Shown here in pieces: positions 14,130-18,271 of a stretch of DNA of 18,271 nucleotides. The notes beneath the pieces were generated by a model. That model saw nothing but the letters and a program-made list of their open reading frames with translations, was not told the origin of the DNA and did no database searches. The stretch covers positions 1-18,271 of the forward strand of contig JAZLBG010000042.1 in the NCBI GenBank assembly GCA_045613585.1, written 5' to 3'. Positions within the stretch are counted from its first letter, which is position 1. Every line of letters starts with the position of its first letter. The translations under genes were made by a program, and so were the position numbers. This stretch comes from Fimenecus sp045613585 (GTDB lineage: Bacteria > Bacillota > Clostridia > Oscillospirales > Acutalibacteraceae).

Positions 14130-14388
14130 TGGAGTTTGTCTAACTGTTTTATATGCGTTTTCTCGGCTCCCTTGTCAGGGGAGCTGTCAACGAAGTTGAC
14201 TGAGGGGTAGTCAAAAAACGTCTGTTAAAGCCTATCTCTCCCTCCGTCAACGCTAACGCGTTGCCACCTAATTCTCACCTGCCGGTTCGGTCGGTGCTTC
14301 TGCTTTGCAGAGGTGTCCACCGGACACCCGCACCTCGTCAGAGGGAGGCAAAACAACACCATTCAATGAACCCGACAAACTCCAATTT
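14126..14388. mobile_element. Compound palindromic element with 15-bp terminal inverted repeats (MITE-like, non-coding)
   Basis: The termini AAATTGGAGTTTGTC (14126-14140) and GACAAACTCCAATTT (14374-14388) are exact inverse complements. The 263-bp interior is GC-rich compared with its surroundings and full of hairpins: GCTCCC/GGGAGC (14166-14184), GTCAAC-GAA-GTTGAC (14186-14200), AACGC/GCGTT (14249-14262), GGTGTCC-ACC-GGACACC (14312-14328), and an outer pair CTCCCTC/GAGGGAG (14238-14244 with 14341-14347). The GGCTCCC...GGGGAGCTGTCA...TGACTGAGGGG and CTCCCTCCGTCA...GTCAGAGGGAGGC patterns resemble dispersed intergenic repeats that I associate with Faecalibacterium/Ruminococcaceae genomes. No transposase and no clear target-site duplication is seen, so mobility is inferred. 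Confidence 0.6.
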
Positions 14389-14408
14389 ATCGATTTCTAT
14401 AATCCAAC

Positions 14409-14441
14409 AAAAAAGAGTACAGAGTATTAAACTCCGTACTC
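14409..14441 (-). terminator. Terminator of the metallophosphoesterase gene
   Basis: On the minus strand GAGTACGGAGT / ACTCTGTACTC (11 pairs, one G-U), loop TTAAT, then six T. It begins directly after the stop codon at 14443. The plus-strand side also ends in T-rich sequence, so it may work in both directions. Confidence 0.85.
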
Positions 14442-14442
14442 G

Positions 14443-15303
14443 TTATTTTTTCTCTAGTGTTACTACTACCAATGCAGGTGGATTGTTTATTCTTAATGGG
14501 AGAATACTGTCACCCAAACCGCGACTTACTACCATAGTTGCATCATTTGTTGCATAGAATAAGCCAGCATCAAATGTAGGAAAAAATCCTTGATGTGGTG
14601 CAATAACGCCACCAATAAAAGGTAATCTTATCTGCCCTCCATGAGCGTGACCTGAAAAAATTACATTCATTTCGTTTTCAACATACACCTCAAAAAGTTC
14701 AGGTCTATGAGATAACAAGATTTTGAAATAATCGTTATTGCAGTACTTTTCAAGTCGCTTGTTCATATATTCGGTACTATCATTAACCGCCTTATAAGCA
14801 GGGTCATCAACACCGATTAACTGAATTGCACTTCCGCCCTTTTCAATAATTACATCTTCATTATGTAAAACAATAACATTTTCATTTAGTGGTATATTAT
14901 CAATTTCATTTTCAACTGAAACTCTTGCTTCGTGATTACCTGTAACATAATAAACAGGTGCAATTTTTGATGCATTGTTTACGAAATCACGGGCTATTTG
15001 CACGTTGGTTCTTCTTGAATCAACAATATCACCTGTAATTACAATTATATCGGGTGAAGCGTTTTTTATTGCAAAAAGCAAATCATTATTATTTTTGCCA
15101 AATTCCGCATTGTGCAAGTCCGAAACCTGAACTATTTTGTAGCCATGAAAATCGTTTGGCAGAGTTTCACATTTTATGAAAATTTTATTAATTTCAAAAT
15201 GTTGATTTTGATAAATGCTATATCCAAGAAAAATTATTGTAATACAAAATAAGCATAGAACAAAAATTTTAGCCTTTTTTGATAACTTAAACTTTCGTTT
15301 CAT
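14443..15303 (-). CDS. Membrane-anchored calcineurin-like metallophosphoesterase (YkuE/YaeI-like)
   Basis: 286 residues. A basic N-terminus (MKRKFKLSKKAK) and one hydrophobic helix (about 13-29) suggest a single membrane anchor with the enzyme domain outside. The domain contains all motifs of the binuclear-metal phosphoesterase family: SDLH (D62, H64), GDIVD (D92), GNHE (N123, H124), LLSHRPE (H199) and GHAHGGQ (H219, H221). The GHAHGGQIRLPFIGG ending is typical of the YkuE/YaeI group, whose members act on lipid-linked phosphodiesters or phosphates such as UDP-diacylglucosamine-type substrates. The real substrate here is unknown. GGAG lies upstream of the ATG. No promoter is obvious in the 176-bp gap after the GH89 gene, which is filled by a hairpin array, so the two genes may share a transcript. 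Confidence 0.87.
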   Translation of the reverse strand: MKRKFKLSKKAKIFVLCLFCITIIFLGYSIYQNQHFEINKIFIKCETLPNDFHGYKIVQVSDLHNAEFGKNNNDLLFAIKNASPDIIVITGDIVDSRRTNVQIARDFVNNASKIAPVYYVTGNHEARVSVENEIDNIPLNENVIVLHNEDVIIEKGGSAIQLIGVDDPAYKAVNDSTEYMNKRLEKYCNNDYFKILLSHRPELFEVYVENEMNVIFSGHAHGGQIRLPFIGGVIAPHQGFFPTFDAGLFYATNDATMVVSRGLGDSILPLRINNPPALVVVTLEKK

Positions 15304-15323
15304 ATTATTTCTCCATTAATAAT

Positions 15324-15480
15324 GCACCGCAGGTGCAAATCATGTGATTTATCACAATTCATGATGAAATCAATTCATGCAAACTTGTTTGCAATTCATT
15401 TAATAATGATTTGTTACGCATGAATTGGCTTACGCCATGATTTCTCGCTTCGCTCCATGATTTGAATTCTACGAATTCAT
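15324..15480. repeat. Linker-hairpin array: micro-palindromes separated by two alternating 7-nt linkers
   Basis: Nine copies of two related 7-mers: AATTCAT or its complement ATGAATT (at 15356, 15372, 15393, 15420, 15474), and AAATCAT or its complement ATGATTT (at 15337, 15406, 15437, 15457). They separate short inserts that are mostly perfect palindromes but differ in sequence: GCACC-GCA-GGTGC, GTGAT-TT-ATCAC, GAT-GAA-ATC, GCAAAC-TT-GTTTGC, GGC-TTAC-GCC and GAATTC-TAC-GAATTC. Three inserts (15400-15405, 15413-15419, 15444-15456) are weak or not palindromic. Start-to-start spacing is 13 to 21 nt. The array fills nearly the whole gap between the GH89 stop (which it touches) and the metallophosphoesterase ribosome site. 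Confidence 0.85.
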
Positions 15481-17987
15481 TATTGAAGTATCTGCTTACC
15501 CAAGGCTTTTAAACTATCTTCACGAACTTTTTTGGTGTATTTGGTATCTTGGAGCACCCAGTCCCACTCAACTTTAAACCAGTCGATTTCTTGTGGTTTG
15601 CCACCATCCATCTCAATTTTCACTTGTTCAATAAGTTTTTCCCATCTCATTTTATAGAATGAGTTTATAAGGTCACCCATTTGTCTGTGAGCATAATCGT
15701 GAAGATTACCTTTATCTGCAAGTAAACGACAATACCAAGTTGTAATAAGTGCCTTTGCATTAATCATATAAAGCTCTTTTGTGAAATCGTCAAGCTTTTC
15801 TGTGTATTCACACACAGGCTCAATATATGAACTGAATGAGAAATCTTTACAGTTAAGAAGCACTCGGTCAAGCATGTCAGCAAGTTCCATCATCTTCTTA
15901 CTGTAATCCATAAATGCGAAATAATCTTTTGATTTATATGTAGATGCACATTTTTTAGCAAGATGCGAAAGCTTGTTTGCAAGGGATTGCCTTAACAAAT
16001 CAACTGCATCATAAACATAACACTCGTTGTGCTTGAATTTGTCATAATCTGCAAGAAACAGCTTAACAGCTTCGTCAAATTCGTCTTTTGAATATGGCAA
16101 TTTTACAACACCACGCGCAGTAAGAAGCTTTGTTTCAGGGTCAAGTGGTCTACGACAAAACATACTCTCTGTTGCACCAAAGCTTAAAGCACCTGTGTCA
16201 TTACCATAAGCAGTTTTAAGGAGTATTTCCATAGCTTTTGCTATGTTTTCATTCTCTTTGCCATAACGACGAATTGCATATTTCTTAACCCAGTCATTAA
16301 TATTTTCAACATCTTCCCAAACACAAGAGAAGAATAAATCGGTAACAATAGGATTTACATTTACACTTTCAGCAGTAAGGGCAAGTCCCTTGAAATTTGG
16401 ACGACTTGCAGTAGCATTAATATCTTTAAGTAGCGATGGCAAATCACCAAAAAGTCCGTGTCTGCCCCCAAAGTTATTAAGAAGCCCGAAAAGCACGTTA
16501 CCGTATTTTGCCATTCGTGCCATATTGTTAGCGTTGTGATTAATTTTTTCTGCATTAAGGTCAAGCATAAGAATGTGCTTGTCACGATATTGCTTAACTG
16601 CTTTAGTGAAAAGGGGAGTAGGATTCATAGCCCAACATTGAACAACCCACATAGCATCTTTATCAAATGAGAGCATACTTTCCATTACATTACTAAAACT
16701 TTCTTTAGCACTTTTCTTGTTAAGTTTACCACCCTCATGGCAAACATCACCTGCATAGAAATGAGTAATATCACCAAAAACTTCTTTCTGACATTCATAG
16801 AAAAGCTTAGCATATTTAACATAATGCACACTGTCAGGGCTAACAATTAAAGGTCTTTCAATGCCTTTCCATTTGCCTTGCTCAATAACTGGCACTTCAC
16901 GGTCTTTTTTCTGTATGTCGCGAGGTACAATGCCAGTGTATGCCTGTAAAACAACGTCCATTCCAAGCGCTTTCATTCTTCTGTGATTTTCACGAGCCAT
17001 TTGGCATTTTTCATTGAAGAAATCATCATGGATTGGCCCACCAAGTGAGCAGATGTTGCTCATATAAAACCATGCATAATATGAAGGACCTACAAGAAAG
17101 TTTTTAATCTCACGATGGCGGTAGCCAAGCTTTGTTAAAAATCTTCTGTAAACCTCTTCCATACCAAGAATATCAAGCACTAAATTTACACCATTCATGG
17201 CCAAGAAATCTATTTCTTTCTGCCATTGTTCTTTTGTCCAGAATGCCATTGAATATGAATGTGTGCAATAGTTGTATGCATATCGGTATTTGCATTCTGT
17301 TTTTCGGTCTATTCTACCATTAACCTGTGGCAGATTGTGAGGTAAATCCACCTGATTACCAAAGCGTGAAATGTGGCAGTTGCAAATTTCTTTAAGATAA
17401 CAGTTGAAAGCACTTGCAAGACCTATGCCACTGTTAGATGTGAGTAAGATTTTGCCACGAAGACTTGCAACTGAAAAATATTCTTCACGAAGTCTTCTGT
17501 CAAGACGCAAATCAAATTGTTCAACGTATTTTTCACCAATTGTTCTGCAAATAATACCCTTTACATCATCTATAATTTCATCATCAGAAATTGGCTGTGC
17601 AAACGGAGTGCTTTCAAAGTTTTCAGGTTCACGAAAAGCCACTTTTTTTGCAGGGAAAGAGCAGTCTTCACCAAGCACTTCAATATTGTTGATTGTAGGT
17701 CTTGCACCGCTGTAATATTTAATGAAAATACGAATAAATCTTGCAATTTTTGCTCCTTTGCCTTTTTTGTAGAAGTTAACACCATCAAGGCTTGAAAGAA
17801 CAGTAAAATCAACATCAGTATTATCAGGAAAAACCACAATAACATCATGCACACTCATATTTTTAGGAAATGCTAAATCCAAAAAACAAGGGTATGTGTC
17901 GAAACTAAACATTGGTATTGAGTTTTTGTCAGCATCACCGCTGGCATTGAGAATTTCATAGCTTAAAAGTTCCAAATTTATCACCAA
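15480..17987 (-). CDS. GH89 alpha-N-acetylglucosaminidase, cytoplasmic, with N-terminal beta-sandwich-like domain
   Basis: 835 residues, related to human NAGLU. An N-terminal F5/8C-like carbohydrate-binding region (about 25-107, ending IRIFIKYYSGARPTINNIEVLG) is followed by a small alpha/beta domain. The GH89 barrel then opens with YRYAYNYCTHSYSMAFW (234-250) and contains NGVNLVLDILGMEEVY, GDVCHEGG with probable acid/base E418, NNFGGRHGLFGDL (504-516) and LTAES with probable nucleophile E540. A helical C-terminal domain completes it. GH89 enzymes remove alpha-linked N-acetylglucosamine, for example from mucin O-glycans or glycosaminoglycans. No signal peptide or anchor is present, so it should act inside the cell on imported oligosaccharides. 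The start is uncertain: TTG at 17987 or GTG at 17984, with no ribosome site; the first in-frame ATG is codon 26. Possibly leaderless (see promoter). Confidence 0.87.
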   Translation of the reverse strand: MVINLELLSYEILNASGDADKNSIPMFSFDTYPCFLDLAFPKNMSVHDVIVVFPDNTDVDFTVLSSLDGVNFYKKGKGAKIARFIRIFIKYYSGARPTINNIEVLGEDCSFPAKKVAFREPENFESTPFAQPISDDEIIDDVKGIICRTIGEKYVEQFDLRLDRRLREEYFSVASLRGKILLTSNSGIGLASAFNCYLKEICNCHISRFGNQVDLPHNLPQVNGRIDRKTECKYRYAYNYCTHSYSMAFWTKEQWQKEIDFLAMNGVNLVLDILGMEEVYRRFLTKLGYRHREIKNFLVGPSYYAWFYMSNICSLGGPIHDDFFNEKCQMARENHRRMKALGMDVVLQAYTGIVPRDIQKKDREVPVIEQGKWKGIERPLIVSPDSVHYVKYAKLFYECQKEVFGDITHFYAGDVCHEGGKLNKKSAKESFSNVMESMLSFDKDAMWVVQCWAMNPTPLFTKAVKQYRDKHILMLDLNAEKINHNANNMARMAKYGNVLFGLLNNFGGRHGLFGDLPSLLKDINATASRPNFKGLALTAESVNVNPIVTDLFFSCVWEDVENINDWVKKYAIRRYGKENENIAKAMEILLKTAYGNDTGALSFGATESMFCRRPLDPETKLLTARGVVKLPYSKDEFDEAVKLFLADYDKFKHNECYVYDAVDLLRQSLANKLSHLAKKCASTYKSKDYFAFMDYSKKMMELADMLDRVLLNCKDFSFSSYIEPVCEYTEKLDDFTKELYMINAKALITTWYCRLLADKGNLHDYAHRQMGDLINSFYKMRWEKLIEQVKIEMDGGKPQEIDWFKVEWDWVLQDTKYTKKVREDSLKALGKQILQ

Positions 17988-17996
17988 AGTAAAAAA

Positions 17997-18025
17997 ATAA
18001 TATCAATACATAAAATATAGCACAA
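17997..18025 (-). promoter_or_regulatory. Candidate promoter of the GH89 gene, giving a near-leaderless mRNA
   Basis: Minus strand: TTGTGC (18025-18020), a 17-nt spacer, TATTAT (18002-17997) with TGA in front (extended -10). Predicted start near 17990, only about 3 nt before the TTG codon, which agrees with the missing Shine-Dalgarno sequence. A weaker alternative further upstream uses TATATT near 18015. Confidence 0.45.
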
Positions 18026-18113
18026 AAAATACCAAAAGTCTATTGATAAAACATACTATTTTTGTAAGAAAACTAACAATTTTCAAAACTGTTAAAAAAT
18101 TGTCATAAAACTA

Positions 18114-18142
18114 TTGAAAATAGAAAAGTAATTTGATAAAAT
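18114..18142 (+). promoter_or_regulatory. Sigma-A promoter of ppdK
   Basis: TTGAAA (18114-18119), 17 nt, TAAAAT (18137-18142) preceded by TGA (extended -10). Predicted start near 18149, leader about 59 nt before the ATG at 18208. Confidence 0.65.
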
Positions 18143-18155
18143 GTATAAGGTTAAG

Positions 18156-18170
18156 TGTGCCAATGGCACA
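18156..18170. promoter_or_regulatory. Perfect inverted repeat in the ppdK leader (operator or RNA hairpin)
   Basis: TGTGCC-AAT-GGCACA: 6-bp arms with a 3-nt centre, a few nt after the predicted transcription start and 25 nt before the GGAGG ribosome site. Its position suits a repressor operator. There is no T-tract, so it is not a terminator. I do not recognise the regulator. Confidence 0.5.
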
Positions 18171-18207
18171 ACCATAAATTTGTTAATAATTTTTTGGAGG
18201 TATAAAA

Positions 18208-18271
18208 ATGAGCAAAAAGTTTGTTTACCTTTTCAAAGAGGGTAACGCTACAATGCGTGAACTCCTCGGTG
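18208..18271 (+). CDS. ppdK: Pyruvate, phosphate dikinase, first 21 codons (runs off right edge)
   Basis: The visible N-terminus, MSKKFVYLFKEGNATMRELLG, is the characteristic opening of bacterial pyruvate phosphate dikinase, where it leads into the ATP-grasp domain (GGKGANLAEM normally follows, outside this window). The enzyme interconverts PEP, AMP and PPi with pyruvate, ATP and Pi, and serves PPi-linked glycolysis or gluconeogenesis in anaerobes. The ATG is supported by GGAGG (18196-18200) 7 nt upstream. It has its own promoter and a palindrome in the leader. Only 64 bp are present, but the signature is specific. Confidence 0.9.
   Translation, partial: MSKKFVYLFKEGNATMRELLG

Noticed and set aside
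14126..14388. Insertion sequence with transposase
   Set aside because: At 263 bp there is no coding capacity and no target duplication; only a non-autonomous element is supported.
14261..14557. 98-codon plus-strand reading frame
   Set aside because: It lies in the palindromic element and antisense to the metallophosphoesterase, with no ribosome site and low-complexity composition.
15324..15480. CRISPR or tRNA/riboswitch in the linker-hairpin region
   Set aside because: Linkers are 7 nt and inserts 6-14 nt; no cloverleaf or known riboswitch core can be drawn, and it lies after a stop codon.

Overview
The window looks like chromosome of a low-GC, strictly anaerobic Gram-positive bacterium of the class Clostridia, probably a gut Ruminococcaceae/Oscillospirales-type fermenter. 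This is an inference from gene content: several [FeFe]-hydrogenase proteins, pyruvate phosphate dikinase, a Rex-like operator, sigma-A promoters with A/T-rich flanks, GH51 and GH89 glycosidases, and GC-rich palindromic intergenic repeats in AT-rich DNA. No rRNA, tRNA, CRISPR array, transposase or phage gene was recognised.

Left block (1-2613, minus strand): an operon reading mdh (malate dehydrogenase of the lactate dehydrogenase fold), fumC (class II fumarase), then the start of an HdrB-like cysteine-rich (CCG domain) protein that runs off the left edge. Together they suggest the reductive oxaloacetate-malate-fumarate branch, perhaps feeding a fumarate reductase encoded just outside. A sigma-A promoter with a Rex-like NADH/NAD+ operator just upstream of its -35 lies in the divergent intergenic region.

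Central block (2827-7727, plus strand): a five-gene hydrogen module ending at a strong terminator. It encodes two tandem thioredoxin-fold [2Fe-2S] ferredoxin-like proteins, a putative H2-sensing [FeFe] hydrogenase with a PAS domain (HydS type), a PP2C/SpoIIE-type phosphatase overlapping it by 8 bp, and a second, group B-like [FeFe] hydrogenase (HydA2 type). No kinase gene is seen. This is the best candidate for a signalling system with unknown output.

Next come a Gfo/Idh/MocA oxidoreductase and an unusual double-flavodoxin iron-sulfur flavoprotein (7776-10108), ending at a bidirectional terminator shared with a convergent acyltransferase-like gene (10150-11022, minus). Divergent from that, a perfect-consensus promoter drives a large secreted lipoprotein arabinofuranosidase (GH51, 11177-13936).

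Right block: 13978-14442 is non-coding and holds a 4 x 22-bp tandem repeat abutting a 263-bp compound palindromic element with 15-bp terminal inverted repeats. On the minus strand, a cytoplasmic GH89 alpha-N-acetylglucosaminidase (15480-17987) is followed by a membrane-anchored metallophosphoesterase (14443-15303). Between these two lies a striking 157-bp array of tiny palindromes separated by two alternating 7-nt linkers. The window ends in the first 21 codons of ppdK (plus strand), preceded by a promoter and a perfect 6-bp-arm inverted repeat.
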